A stretch of 62,000 nt of DNA from Glandiceps talaboti (lineage: Eukaryota > Hemichordata > Enteropneusta > Spengelidae): the NCBI RefSeq assembly GCF_964340395.1, contig NC_135559.1, forward strand, positions 17,041,050-17,103,049. Direction: 5' to 3'. A program made the position numbers and the translations under genes. Of this stretch, positions 1-16,556 are shown piece by piece (the first letter of the stretch is position 1; every line of letters starts with the position of its first letter). The notes under the pieces are model-generated. The model ran no database searches and was not told the DNA's origin. It saw nothing but the letters and a program-made list of their open reading frames with translations.

Positions 1-3330
<3,330 letters not shown>

Positions 3331-4146
3331 ATTGAAAAAATACCGATGTACAGTAAAATGTAGTAGGATGTACAAAAAGATGGAAAACTGGGTATAAAAT
3401 GTACATCAAATAAACCCACACTTCAGACATGTATTCTGAGTAGTCTCCTATTGTAGTAATCAAATCAGAGTGAAGTAATTTGAGATAAGCCATAAAATAA
3501 ACCTTACAAATTAAAACTTGATACTAGATGTACACTACATGTCCCATGTATCTCTCACAGGCAGGACAGGGAAATATAAGAACTGTTTCTTGTGCCTGTC
3601 ACTGTTTATTTATTTCAAAGGAAATTGCTAATGCATTGGTCATGAAATATGAAGAAATGCATACTGCACCATCTCTTGACAGAAACTGGGATTATTAGTC
3701 ACTAAAGGGCAAATTCTTAGGGGTACTACTAGACTTGGGGTCGCTTGTCTATACATCTGTGCCCAACTCTATCTCTGCGCCAATTTTAACATGTGCTATT
3801 CAGAAAATATAAAGAAATATATTTAATTTTGAAATGCGAAGCCCCCATAAGGATATATTGCCCATCACAAGACAAATGGATGGTGCTTTCTCAAATAAGA
3901 ACACAACAAAATAATGAGTTTCTTTACCCAACTCCCAAAACTGTTATGACCTCGTTTATTTCGGAACCCAAGGTGAACTAAGTGAATTCTCCTTGTCATT
4001 ATCATTATAATGGAAAATGAAGTTTGGATTTTGATGTCGAAGGTACAGCTCTGATTACAAATTCAGGGCCATTCTTTCCATAGCAAATTGTCGCTTCAAA
4101 ATGAATTGCGGAATAACGCTAGTGTCAGTGTACAATGAGATAATCA

Positions 4147-4147
<1 letters not shown>
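3331..4147. other. Intergenic, no recognised feature
   Basis: AT-rich unique-looking sequence between the macro-repeat and an ATT tract. Short open frames (for example 3793-3981) show no recognisable domain and no splice context that I trust. Confidence 0.6.
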
Positions 4148-4215
<68 letters not shown>

Positions 4216-4225
4216 TTTATTTCGG
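4148..4225. repeat. ATT trinucleotide then TTTA tetranucleotide tract
   Basis: About 17 ATT units followed by several TTTA units. Simple repeat, possibly the old tail of a retroposed element, although no body is recognisable beside it. Confidence 0.9.
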
Positions 4226-4435
4226 AATAGAAAAAAAAATTCCATATACTGAAGAAAAAATAGAAAAGGGGAAAAAAGACGGATTAAAAAATCCTCTGGC
4301 CCCACACATTCCACAAAGTGCTTTTGGTGACAATGGTGTTATATAAGACACTCGCAATAATCGGGTTTTGGGATGCCGAAATTCGTTGGTAAAAAGCACT
4401 TGTTTTTTTTTTCTTAAAACTTCATCAAAAGTACA

Positions 4436-4451
4436 GACATACATACATACA

Positions 4452-4484
<33 letters not shown>

Positions 4485-5160
4485 TGCACGGTTGCTTTGA
4501 ATAACAGAATGTTTAAAACCGGTCAATTTCCTAAAAACCCGAGAAAATGCTTTTCTCGTCATATTAAAAGTACCGACAGTAAAGTTACTCCACAGGTAGG
4601 AACAATAGGGAATGTCACAATAAACAGAAAACAAATGACACTTAACAGAAAGTGACGTATATTTAAAGTCACGGATAACCGCATTTCCTCTGGCATAAAA
4701 AAGACGAATCTTCGCCTCAATATCAACAATATCTTTAAAATCGGGAGTAATTAAAACACCAAGATACTTATAGACATTAACATTACTAAGAGATCTTTCA
4801 TTTAAATAAATAGGAACCTGGCTAACTTTCCTTGTATTTGCTTGGAATAACATGCATACAGTTTTTTTCTCATTAAAAATTATTGAACAGCTATTTCCGT
4901 ATTGTCCGCAACAGTCAAACCAACATTTGTTGGCCATACGCCCCTGTAGAGAATAAAACTATATCATCAGCATAAATCAAGTGATTCAGTTTTAGGCCAC
5001 CAACAAGACAGCCAAACGGAAGAGATGAAAGAGTCTTGCTAAGTGTATCTAAATAGATTGTAAAGAATATAGGTGACGAAATTCCACCTTGTTTTACGCC
5101 GTTAGTTGGATGGAACCCTTCGGAGAGGCTTCCGTTCCATTTTACAACAAATTCTTATCA
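4436..5160 (-). pseudogene. Broken non-LTR retrotransposon reverse transcriptase fragment
   Basis: On the minus strand, 5160 down to about 4940 reads through reverse transcriptase palm motifs: NGVKQGGISSPIF (a motif B-type block) and LIYADDIVLF (the catalytic YADD). The frame then changes near 4930. It continues at 4937-4479 with IIFNEKKTVCMLF and VNVYKYLGVLI, the blocks that follow YADD in LINE polymerases. The endonuclease and 5' part are missing, as is a readable C-terminus. The minus-strand 3' side ends in a GTAA/GTAT tetranucleotide tract (4436-4483), like a LINE tail. This is a dead 5'-truncated copy. The clade cannot be assigned from sequence alone. Confidence 0.8.
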
Positions 5161-6730
5161 AACAACATTTAAACCAAAGACAATGTCGAACACAATTATT
5201 GAAAGAAATATCTTCAAATGGTGGATCTTAAACTGCGTACCTAGTTTAATAGTTTTTCAGGGCCACCAAACATTCAAAAAAGAGATCTGCCGTTTTATCA
5301 GCATGAAATGTTTTAATATAAGGCACAAGATGTAAATGAGATCGAGCACATCTTCGGAGTCACTGCATGGAGCATATAGCAGGCAACCTCACGTTAAACG
5401 ACTTTTTCCGTCTTTTTTTGAGTTTCACTCGCTGACATTATAATTGCGACTTGCTATCTCCAAATGAAGGAGACTTTCAAGACTACTGTTACTCGCAGAA
5501 AATACACAGTGCATGTGCGCACTTCTTTTGTACTTTCCCGCGCAAAGAAATTTTAATTTGCTGCTAAAGGTTACAATTTTAAGTGGACACATTTCAATTC
5601 AAAGTTAAGCCAGAGTACAATAGCGATATAAGATACATATTAGCCATGAGTCAGTGTACAGTCACTTTAGTGAACTATCCGTTGAAATCGCGCATGCTAG
5701 GATCTAGGAATCGTCACGTAAATAATGATATGTAAATGACAAGAGCTGAACATAAACCACCTGTTATCTTGCCATCAAAAGAAGTTCTACACAATGATTG
5801 ATCTGGCTGAATCAGTCAGTACTCTAAAATGAGTTATCTACAAAAAAAATGAACAGAAAAAATAATCCCCTGATATAATATATATCAATTTTTTATCATG
5901 AGAACCTACAAGGATATTGGTCCACTTCCTTTACACGGTGATGTCGCGATCGCAAACACCATCATATTAATTGCACAAATGGTTTTTAAACTTACCTTTT
6001 GTATAAAAAGTAACCGGCGCGATATATTTCACGTCCCAAAATGAAAAGAAAAAAAATGAAATGTTTTGTATTTTTGTATTCATAAGCTTAGTATGGACAT
6101 AAATGTTTTGGATGACATTATTAGATTTTAGTAATTGAAAGGGATTATTTATATATCTGTCGATGTTACTATTGTTGTGTTATTGTCATCATTAATTGTC
6201 ACCACTGTGTTTTTATAGAACCACATTAGCCTATTTTTAGCAGTAAAGACATCAAACAATAATGAATACAAATTTGTATACCATTTCTTCACACTGCTCT
6301 ACTTGAATTGATGAATCATGTATTTGTTGTATTTTTCAATTGTCAAACTCTATGTTCAACAGGAAGATCGCCACAGATAAGATAAAAACAGCTCAAGTCC
6401 CTCACCTGAAAGTAGACATTGTAGCTACCTTATTGATTCAAATTATAAATAGGATGGTAATATTTTAGCCCCACATTTTGATAGTGACCATAGTCACACA
6501 GTATCATTGAGAATTAAGAATAATCACGCATGCAGTGAAAACGTTTATTTACAACCACCTATTAAATAAGTTAATGTACTCTTTATTTATTCCAGAAGGT
6601 CATGTGATTAAAAATCTGCGACCATTGGGCAGGCTTTGGTAGGTACTTCTGTGAAGAGATAAAGGGAATAGTTAAATAATTAGTATGTTTTCGCCGTCGG
6701 AGGCACACATCACAGGGCTTCATATCACGT
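5161..6730. other. Intergenic, no recognised feature
   Basis: AT-rich unique-looking DNA. The part just right of the LINE fragment may hold further decayed LINE sequence, but I see no motif. No long open frame is present. Confidence 0.5.
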
Positions 6731-7240
6731 TGCTAACGAAGCAGTTTACCTCTGTACCTGTTAATCAATAAACATTATACCAAGCGAATGGTTGTAAGGA
6801 CGTCGACTTTGACGCATCTACAGGTAAGTATGTATTCTATGATTAATAAACTCAATTTTACAAAAATGATTTACTTATAAAGAATTTAATGAGATAAAAC
6901 ACCTCTAAAGTAAATTTATTGAGATGAACTTGCACTTTACATTCTCGGCAGATCTACAGAGGTATCGTGGTTACCAAATATCTTGTAGTGGTTCTGTTAT
7001 AGAAGAGTGTCAATAGTCAGCGTACCATGGCTTCCGGTGGAAAAGACGACATTTCATGGGAGGATTCCGATGGACAAGACTACATTTCGTTGGAGAAAGT
7101 CATAGACAAGATAAATAAAAAGTTAACAAAAGGTAAGGTTAAGTTAAGGTAAGGCAAATTGTAAAGTTTTGTGTTTTTTTTCATGTGTTCGAATAAATAA
7201 CATACATGTGTACTGTATATTTTTACCAACCATTTAGGCG
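6731..7240 (+). other. Possible host 5' exons with splice signals
   Basis: Three splice-like junctions line up on the plus strand. CATCTACAG/GTAAGTATG gives a donor at 6824. A pyrimidine-containing stretch ending TCGGCAG gives an acceptor at 6951. AACAAAAG/GTAAGG gives a donor at 7133, with a candidate acceptor CATTTAG at 7237. The exon 6952-7132 contains ATG at 7027 and an acidic 35-codon frame starting MASGGKDDISWEDSDGQ. Joining to the 7238 acceptor gives a stop after two codons, so either another acceptor is used or the gene is broken. No homology is recognised. This is the only host-gene-like structure seen in the window. Confidence 0.3.
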
Positions 7241-8897
7241 TTTAAAGACGCAATAAAAAAGACCCTGTGCTAAACTGAAGAGAAACTCAAAGATATTGAA
7301 AAGACTACAAAACTTAAAACATTGCTGTTCATGATGAAGGAGATTAATTACAACTTTTATACACGGGGTTCAGCATCCAAAATGGCTGGTCGATTATTGT
7401 AAGTCGCTGGGTTGAACTTCCGTGATAGGGTCACTGACCGAATATAATGACACTGTGTGGGATAACAAAAGTGTACCAAGACACAGGTCTACCCTACCAA
7501 ACATTGCATTTTAAAATCAATCAATGTGCATGAAAACTGACGTTTAAGCTTTCGGTTTAACACCGGTTCAAAGCTGTTTACGACTCGACCGGCAGAGAAC
7601 CGGCAGTGGCAACCGTTGTTTGTACTTCGGTGAACCGCTCGGTTTATCCGCTTCATAATCATAGTCCGACGTGCAAGGCGTGGCTTAAAATCCTTTGAAC
7701 CAGCTAAACTTATACGGGAGGGTGACTACTTTCAACACTATTAGGCAAGTAACAGTACACAGACAAACATATCCGTATCAGCCGATTTCATGACATACTG
7801 GGTCGACAGTGAAATCGAACACAATGGGATATGATATATGTCTATTTTAATACACTTTGACAAACAGCTACAAAATGCTCGTCAGTATAAATTCCATATG
7901 GATTTTGTGTGTTTATAACTTTTGATTGTGACATACGATCGGGATCTTGTGGATTGTCTTAGCAAATGATATGCATGTTCACAATTTACTATGGTTGAAA
8001 CCTGGCAGAACGCACGTATGTCTGTGTTTGGTCGCCTGAAGTGTGAAAGACTTCCTGTGTCAATCTTAATCACATGTTAAATGGATAGGGGGATGGGGGG
8101 GGGGGCGGGCTCTTCGTCAACTACTGTCAAATCCGAGGTATGTAATTCGCCCAAAACTGACCAAGTACGGGCAGAGTTACGAGCTCGTAAGTCTCAAGTA
8201 CGAGTGACGTCATACTCTTGTAGTTGGCCTAATTTTCGATGAGTACGCAGAGGACTCACGCTTGTCGTATTCCGCGAGTACGTGGCGAATATCCGAATTG
8301 ATCGGTCATCCGAACTGACTACGTGTCCCCCGAAAAAAATCTATTGTTCTGATATCAAAGTAATGTTTCGGTAAAAATTTTAAGTTTGATGAATGACGAT
8401 CGACTTGTGAATGAGCGCGGTTTGTCTTGGAGCTACAGTGTGTATTGTTTGTAAGCAATCACTGTCCACCACTAGAATGACGTGATGTTAATGACGTACG
8501 GTAAAACAAAAGACGACTACATCGAGTGCATTGGAACGATCACACCTTCAATAACATCTCAATAAAGTTGTTCTCCTATTGACCACCCCGTTGTCTTTTG
8601 TATGATTCATAAAAGATTTGAAATGATTGTGAAATGGTGAGAAATGCCTCACTCTACTCTGACTATAGTGGCGACTTTCAAACAACTTGTCGGCATGAGA
8701 TGTAACGCAATCATTGATGATTGACAGTGTGATACCGGTCAGAAGTAAAAGGAGTTTCGTTTCTTTTTCCAATAAAGATTTTCAAAGGTGTAACACTTTT
8801 TCAGCTTCGGCCTACCTATAAATCTGCGATGTCTAGGAAGGAATCCTCACTCGATCGTGAAACTTAAGATAAAGTCGAAAACGATGTCCCGTGTGAA
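7241..8897. other. Intergenic with a G-tract and an interspersed repeat
   Basis: Contains a G-run at about 8086-8107. Just after it, at about 8140-8220, is a segment (AACTGACCAAGTACGGGCAG, then ACGAGCTCGTAAGTCTCAAG) that recurs inverted at about 34120-34235. No gene is supported. Slightly CpG-richer patches occur around 7560-7690 and 8130-8330. Confidence 0.55.
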
Positions 8898-8901
8898 CCA
8901 G

Positions 8902-9379
8902 TGTAACAAATTTGGTGGGTGACCTCTACTGTTAAGGTAACCCCCTTCAATGTTACTCTCTCTCTCTCTCCACTCTGTACACGGGATCGACTTGGACTTT
9001 TAGGGAATTAGCTCAAACTACACACACTGTTCATGGTTAACCTGGATCATTTGGAAGTGGCCACGGAGCAGATCGAAGCTCCTAGTCTCAGACCGTCTCT
9101 TCCAAAGACTGAATCCATAATTTTATTATTCCATCAAATTCTTATAATGTGATCTTACAATGTGATCACGTGATTGTTCATCCAACTGTCTGTAATTAGT
9201 CATTATTTGACATCAACGATCTTTTAATAACTTAATGTTGTCATCTTAGAAGAATACTATTCGCGAAATGCAGACATTTGTTCTAAGTGTTAATTCATGA
9301 CAGCTGAGAGTTCACGGTGACCTCGCAAAACATCAAAACGTAGCGAATATCAGAAAGTTGTATTCTGTCATCCGTAACA
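8902..9379 (-). repeat. 3' LTR (element is on the minus strand)
   Basis: Left copy of the direct repeat, with ends TGTAACA and CCGTAACA. It differs from the right copy by a short TC-tract expansion near 8958 and a few substitutions, so insertion was not very recent. The polypurine tract lies immediately to its right. Confidence 0.87.
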
Positions 9380-10961
9380 CTATCACCTTTTCCCAAAGTG
9401 TGGCGTCCCCGCCACACATTAAAATATTCAAAATGATTGCCTTTCATAAATGAAACACTTTTTATGATTTTGTAAATCGATAGAAAAGGAGAAAAGTACA
9501 AACAATTAAAGAAATTAAACTTGGAATAATATGGACGTCTGCTCATTTCTTGAACAGCAGTCTGATTTCGAGACAGGCAGTTTACTTTCAAAGATTGGAA
9601 TTGCAGTGATTATCTTTTTCAACATTGACGATAATGCGAGTGGTTATTCAAGAAGTACCTTTAGAGTCACACAGCTCCTCTACCATACAACGTCTGGCAA
9701 GACTATACAATCACTCACACAGCCGTGCCTATCTTTTACCCAGATAAAAATGAAACCCTTTTGAATTTTGACTTGTAAAATCTATCATACAGATACTCTT
9801 CAATGACAACTCAAACATCGTGAAAAAACTGATAATTTCATTAAACAAGTGATATCATTCGTCTTTTATAAAAATCAACTTTACGATTGAAAAAACTTGG
9901 AGTAGCAATTATCATACGGGTTTTCAGCATTTGAGGCATTTCAGAAATTCTTGTGGAATTTGAAAGGAATCTTTGCATAGACAATAAAATACAGCTCATT
10001 TCGGTCGGATCTCTGTTTTGCACTCAAATTTGAATTCAACTAGTTATCTTGTACTGCAGATTCAATAAAATACTATCTCAACATGGTTCCTTCCTTTACT
10101 GTGTAGGAACTTTATATCACAAAATCAGACTCAACTTGTGAGCAACGCATTTCTGTAGCGTTTCGGCTCACTACAATTCAGAGTCAACAAAACTTCGAGG
10201 AGTTTCCAATACTCCATACTTCAATAAATATTCTTATTAAAACTAAAATTTTCTCCATAGATAATTCACTAGTGATATTCTTTCTGCTTGTACGCGACTG
10301 TTGAGGTGTAAAACAGCATCACTGAAATGATTGTGGTAAGAAAATAGATTTCAAGAATTGTTCATCGTCAAACTAAATCGAGCATACAATTATTATTTCT
10401 TACACATTTCTCTGTACACACAGTAAAAAATTGCTGATCATGAATAGAAATGAATTCGAGGAATAAAATAATGTCAATCTTTAGCAAATCTCTACTACCG
10501 TATGACTAATGAGTTGTTTGTCCTTCAAAAGTCTTAAACATGTAATGTAGTTCACATGCGAACTGCTTCGGTCTGCATCAGCATCCGATACGCGATATCT
10601 CCAATCGCCTGTCAGCTGTTCGGTCCTCGTTTAAGGTTTCACTGCTACAACGTTTGCCAACGTCTCTATCGCTGTTTGTTTATTCACAATTCCACGTTTT
10701 GAAACACAGTCCCTCCATCTCAGATGTCTTAGTCCACCACTGCACTATTTTACAAGTTCTAGTTCGAGTTGAATTCCTACCATTGCGACATAATCATTAA
10801 AAGTTTCCTTTCGAAAAGTTCTCGAGTCATCGATTTGTCACTCACCCAGCGGCGTTGTTTTTTTTTCTTCTCAAAGGTTGTCAATTATTCTTCATAAAGT
10901 TTTAATTTGTCTCATTACGCACACAATGGTCCTTCTAGTCCAAGGCCGGTTCTTCCACCAA

Positions 10962-11438
10962 TGTAACAAATTTGTAGGGGTGACCTCTTCTGTTAATGTA
11001 ACCCTCCTTCAGTGTTACTCTCTCTCTCGCCACTCCTACACGGGATCGACTTGGACTTTTAGGGAATTAGCTCAAACTACACACAATGTTCATGGTTAAC
11101 CTGGATCATTTGGAAGTGGCCACGGAGCAGATCGAAGCTCCTAGTCTCAGACCGTCTCTTCCAAAGACTGAATCCATAATTTTATTATTCCATCAAATTC
11201 TTATAATGTGATCTTACAATGTGATCACGTCATTGTTCATCCAACTGTCTGTAATTAGTCATTATTTGACATCAACGATCTTTTAATAACTTAATGTTGT
11301 CATCTTAGAAGAATACTATTCGCGAAATGCAGACATTTGTTCTAAGTGTTAATTCATGACAGCTGAGAGTTCACGGTGACCTCGCAAAACATCAAAACGT
11401 AGCGAATATCAGAAAGTTGTATTCTGTCATCCGTAACA
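10962..11438 (-). repeat. 5' LTR (element is on the minus strand)
   Basis: Right copy of the direct repeat. On the minus strand it starts TGTTACGGATGAC, and the TGG-initial primer-binding-type site begins one or two bases after its end. Confidence 0.87.
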
Positions 11439-13130
11439 CCAGTACCATTGCACGGCGAAGCGGCAGCTATGCTTTCTCCGTGTTTGTTATGACTAGAGTC
11501 GCAGCCTGATTGTGAACCTACCCAGTTGTTATTGATCCGTAGTTTACACAGAAAAGCAGCAGACAGCCGTGCAATGAAACAGAAACCCCTGACTTCGTTT
11601 TTCTGAACTTCATTTTTTTCTCATTGAGTGGCTAAATTGCGGACACATCGTTTTATACACATTGATACAATTTGATTACATTTACATGTCAGTGAACATT
11701 ATTTATAGATGCAACCATGACAACAATGCGTTTTTATCAGCTGTCCACCACCACCACCACCACCACGTCGTCGTCTTTCTTGTAAATACGTTTTTTGATT
11801 TCTTCTACACATATTCAATTCGTTTTCCTATATTTAGTATTAAATAAGTACAATTCATTAAAAAGGTTTCTATGTAGTACGGTACGTTTCATTTGTCTGA
11901 GAGTGCATGTAACACGTGTACGTTCATTCTGTATGAGTGCGACCTTTTGACCCCGCCCGTCCCATCTCGATGCAGATCACATATCCGAACTGACCGCATA
12001 TCCACTAAATGCATGTCCCCGTTAGCGTTCGGATAACCGACGTCACTCGTATTTCCAGACATGTACTACTCGAGTACCAGATCTATGCGTTGCGAGTATC
12101 ATTGGCAACTCCTGTGTCTGGTACAGTCATGAGCGTTACCAGTTCTGTCATGCGCTGTCGTGTGCAAGTAAAGGTCAAACCCCACTGCGTAATCTTCCTA
12201 CGTCGACTGACTGACAGTTATATATTATGTATATAGCGTTTGATTACGTAATTATTGTTTGTGCCACCCCACCCCCGTGCACCCCACCCCACTCGTACGT
12301 CCATGCAGAGACCACGGTGACGAACAGTAAAACTTAAAAAGTCTTTACACAGAAAGATAGACAGGGAAAGGGAATTTCCTAGTATATTGTGTTGACATGT
12401 ATTAACGTTTGATTAATAAATGCAATGTATCCTCTGTTTATTGTTTATTTGAATGGTGGTCTTTATGTGCGTCTTGCGTTTAATGTTTGCCGCAACTTGG
12501 TAATTACGCATCCAGATACATTGTACACAAAATTATATTACCAAGATGTTTTATACGTACGTTCATGCGTTCTCAGTAGTATAGCGCCACCAACATTCAC
12601 GTTAACTTAAAAAGTCTTATAGTTCACTAACTGACATCTACCAATCCGACTAACGGTTGGTGTATTACCATTTGTCAGTTATTAGATATTTACACTGGTT
12701 ATGGAAATATGTTACTAGTAATTTGCCAAATAGCCTACCAGTTTGATCAAGGATATTAGCTGTGCACTAATTAATTCAAAGTTGGTAAGCTACAAAGAGA
12801 CAGAGAAGACGATAGTTTTGATTTAAAACTTTATCAACTAGAGATGTTATCTGATAAAAACATGAATAACATTATAAAGCTAAGAAATCGCAAAGACACC
12901 CACTATTATTTATTCGACCTGGTGTCACCAAGGTTGGTGTGTAGGGGTGATCCTAATGTTTAAAAATGTTTTTGTTTTTTTCCATGGAAAATTTTGGTCG
13001 ATCGGTCGATTTAAAAAAGTATATAAATAAAAAACCATCTTTGAATTCATGTTTCTTTGCCTCTCCTTTTCCTCCTTTCAATCATCTTTTCATTGGATTC
13101 CTAGAAACAAGCCCTTCTCAGCTTTTCTTA
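11439..13130. other. Intergenic, no recognised gene
   Basis: Includes a short CAC-repeat (about 11746-11767) and a segment at about 11890-12200 rich in CGTAC/ACTCG-type words that resembles the dispersed sequence at 8.1-8.3 kb and 33.9-34.2 kb. A C-rich patch lies at about 12265-12290. Short open frames have no recognisable domains. Confidence 0.5.
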
Positions 13131-15130
13131 GGGACCGGTCAGTTTCTCCAGCCGGGGGGGGGGGGCGGTGGATTCTTAAATCGGGCCGACAAAAAGTCAC
13201 TGACCCCCCCTATCTGTAAAACCCAAAACAGGCTGACCCCCCTATCACTTAATTCTAAAACATGATGACCCCCCCCCCCCATATATGATATTCGCATGAG
13301 TGACAGGTATTTTTTGATCGTGACTCAGTGTGGACTGCTTGACTGTCTTGCATCTACTTTATAAGATCCCGGGTTTTTATATAGCACTATCATAATTATA
13401 ATTATTGACTACCCAGGGTAAATATATTTGAAAAGGAGTTTAATAGCATCTTGACAGTGACAGGTAGGGGGAAAGCTTTGAGAAGGGAATATGTACAGCT
13501 GTCATGGGGGGTCCTAGGGGGTCTCCCCCTAGAAGCCCAGGAGGTTTTTAACTCTGAAAAGTCAATATTGAGACTATTCAGACATTTTTAGAAAATCATT
13601 TCCAAGCTTTACAAGACAGCACCAACATGTAAAAAGCAACTACATAGGGTTGAAATACTTTTGAAATATTCTTTGATAGCATCTTGACAGTAAGAGCGGA
13701 AGAGCTTGAGACTGGGATATGTCCACCTCATGCGGGGGGGGGGGGTCTGAGGGGGTCTCCCTCTAGAAGCCCTGGAGGAATTTTACTCTTATAGCCAATA
13801 TTTACACTATTTAGACCCTTCAAGCAATAACTTAATCCATGCTTTACAAGACAGCAAGTATCAGAAACTATTCTTTATAACTTACACTAAGGGTTGAAAT
13901 ATGTTCTTAAAAAGTTAAATGGCATCATTATATACATGTAGTAAAGGTCAGCACATCTAATGGTAGTATCATTGGTAGGGGAGATTTGGAGATTAAGGCA
14001 ATTTTAGACTATCTTGGCAAACATTTCACATCTTGAAAAGACAATATCATCTCAAATTAGAATAGGGTGAAAATATTTAAGAAAAGTTTAATACCATTAT
14101 GACAGTAAAAAGGTTGTTGGTGCATCTGATTGTTGGTTGAATGCATGAGTGACCTCTGGGGGTGAGGAAGTCCTTGGGGTTTTCCCCCTGGCAGATATGG
14201 AGTTTTTTGCTTGAGATACTAAGGCAATGTTTAGGTTATTCATAACCTTTGAGGTAATATTTCCAAGCTTCGAAAAGCTAACGTAAATGTACGTTTTAAA
14301 TGAGTTTCCTATATCACATAAAATAGACATGTAACATTAGTATAGGGGCATTAATATATGTATAATAAAGTCACCGGTATGTTAGAGAACTTTAGGTGGA
14401 TATTGTGTTTTATTGTGTTTTTGTGTGGTCATTGTGTTTTAAATTGTGATTGAAGAAAAAAATCCTTTCTACAATGGCATATAGCCTTGTCTGAAATGTG
14501 GTACATGTCAATATTTGTTCTTGTCCCTGTTTCTTACATGAATTCTTTAATATTACTTATAACTTCAAACATAACTATACATATACATATACATGTATTA
14601 CCTAGCTACCACACTAGTTACAGAACATGTTATGTAAATGCTTGGCTGTTTCACAATCAATGCTTTACTTATATTGCAGTTTGGGGCAAACTTGAAGGTT
14701 TCGTAATGGCAATTTTCATAGATAGTTTATAAATGAAATTAATCTAAATTGTTCTACTCGTCATGTTATTGACACTACAAATCACCACATCTCATCAGAT
14801 TCCAGTTTCTGTTATACCCTAGGTATGACCACCTAAAGTTCTCTGACATACCGGTGACTATACTACACATGCAATATTAATAATGTCCCTGTACCAATTT
14901 TACGGGCCCATTTTTATGTGACATGGGAAACTCATTTAAAACTTACATTTACGTTAGCTTTTCAAAGCTGGGAAATATTACCTCAAAGGTTATGAATAAC
15001 CTAAAAGTTGCCTTAATAGAAACAAAAAACCTCCAGATCTGTCAGGACGACAACCCCCAAGGACTCCCTCAGCGCCAGAGGTCAAAGGGGGGAGGTCAGT
15101 GAGTTTTTGTCGACCCGATCGTATTTTTCT
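13131..15130. mobile_element. TA-flanked DNA element, family A, foldback copy
   Basis: Starts after TA with GGGACCGGTCAGTTTCTCC and a G-run, the same terminus as the family A copies at 40183-41699 and 34700-36135. Its left half (13131-14340) matches the right half of the 40.2-kb copy in reverse complement. Its right half (about 14390-15120) matches that copy in forward orientation. Both ends are therefore right-end sequence. A palindrome (about 14368-14402 against 14824-14860) marks the join. The expected right terminus is missing. No transposase is encoded. Confidence 0.72.
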
Positions 15131-15225
15131 AATTCAAAAATTGGTCTTCTAGTTCAAGTGTCGGTCTTCTAATTCAAGTGTTGGTCTTCTAATTCAAGTG
15201 TCGGTCTTCTAATTCAAAAATCGGT

Positions 15226-15355
15226 CTACTATACTATACTATACTATACTATACTATACTATACTATACTATACTATACTATACTATACTATACTATATA
15301 CTATACTACATTATAGTGTAGTGTAGTGTATTGTAGTGTAGTGTAGTATAGTATT
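15226..15355. repeat. ACTAT pentanucleotide tract with inverted end
   Basis: About 14 ACTAT units followed at 15300-15355 by TATAGTG/TAGTGTAG units in opposite polarity, so the tract can fold on itself. It is a small outlier of the large satellite at 16.4-25 kb. Confidence 0.9.
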
Positions 15356-16440
15356 GAGGAGTGTTGTATTTCCGTATTTGTTTGCCCAGAGTTTACTTGT
15401 ATTGTTCATCAAATAGAGATGCCAGTATTATGATAGTGGACTCAGGTTACTAGTATTTATTTCTGTTTCATTATAGCCTCTTTTCGCCAGTTTCCAGGTG
15501 AAGAATTTAATTTTCTTTTGAAATTCTTTTTCGTTACTACATGTTCGTATGTATCTGATCGTTTGACCCTTAATGGACCCTTTGAAGACTGAGTTCGGGC
15601 GGCAGTATTACCTGTTTAAATATTGGAATGAGTTTTGATATCCAATACTTTGTGTTATTGGTGCCGTTGACATTTGTGGATTGTGATATGTTACTTCCGT
15701 ATCTGAGCTTTCCAACGAAAATTTGAAAGTTGGATGTATTTGGTTTATTTTTTCACTCAGATTATTTAGTTCAACTTGGGTGCCACAAAATATCATGAAA
15801 ACGCCACCCCTGAAATGTGTCCAGAGTGATATTTTATCCGTGTAGATTTCAATAATGCGACTTTCCAGTTCATGGAATGTCGGCTATTTCGGGTGATGCC
15901 CAAGAGCCAATGCACATGCATGTTTGTGTGTAGAATTCTCCTTTAAATTTAAATGTGTTTTTCGTGAGAATCACATAATAGTTTTAGGAGATGCACAGGT
16001 GGTGGTTTTGGAATGCTATAGTCGATTGTTTGTGTAACTGGCGAGTCAAGTGCTTCGACAACTGACTGCATTGCGCCAGACTGCAAAGTATGTGTGTACA
16101 TACCACATGTAAAGTGACTAGTATCCAATTTTCAGGAACTACATACAGTAGCTTCTGATGCCATGTGATGATACACTTTGTGCAAGTGTGAGACATATCT
16201 CGCTGGACACCCACAAATGAGATCCCATTGGTCTTCAACACAACATACAGTCTCTATATTAACGGATCTCATCTACGAGATGCAATAACTAAACACTGGG
16301 ACGTAATAGCAGACAATGAGATATGAAATCAATTATATCCAAAAAGACCAATCATAGCACAGAAGCGAAACATAAACTTAAAAGACAAATAGGTCAACAC
16401 TCAATTGCAGCATTCCGAATTTAAAAATCTAGCGGAAATA
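15356..16440. other. Intergenic, no recognised feature
   Basis: Unique-looking sequence between two pentanucleotide tracts. Minus-strand open frames of 62 and 85 codons show no recognisable domain. Confidence 0.5.
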
Positions 16441-16556
16441 AAACGAGATAATATTATAATATAGTATAGTATAGTATATAGTAGAATATAAAGTATATAG
16501 TATATAGTATATTAATAATAATAATAATAATAATAATAATTTATTTCTTATAAAAG

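Larger units (their letters stand above)
8902..11438 (-). mobile_element. Non-autonomous LTR retrotransposon
   Basis: Two near-identical direct repeats, 8902-9379 and 10962-11438 (about 478 bases each), bound a 1.58-kb interior. Each starts TGTAACA and ends GTAACA, so the ends are TG...CA. The element is flanked on both sides by CCAG (8898-8901 and 11439-11442), a 4-base target duplication. The minus orientation is set by a TGG-initial primer-binding-type site (TGGTGGAAGAACC, complement of about 10948-10960) beside the right LTR. It is also set by a polypurine tract (GGGAAAAGGTGATAG, complement of 9380-9394) beside the left LTR. The interior has no gag, protease, reverse transcriptase or integrase, so it would need enzymes from another element. 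A diverged relative of part of its interior lies at about 45840-46130. Confidence 0.87.

Noticed and set aside
5110-5125. CCCTTCGG near 5118 as part of the Polinton heptamer set
   Set aside because: Single occurrence within a LINE fragment far from the element, and compatible with chance.
11662-11847. Histidine-run frame
   Set aside because: A short CAC repeat within AT-rich DNA with no other coding sign.
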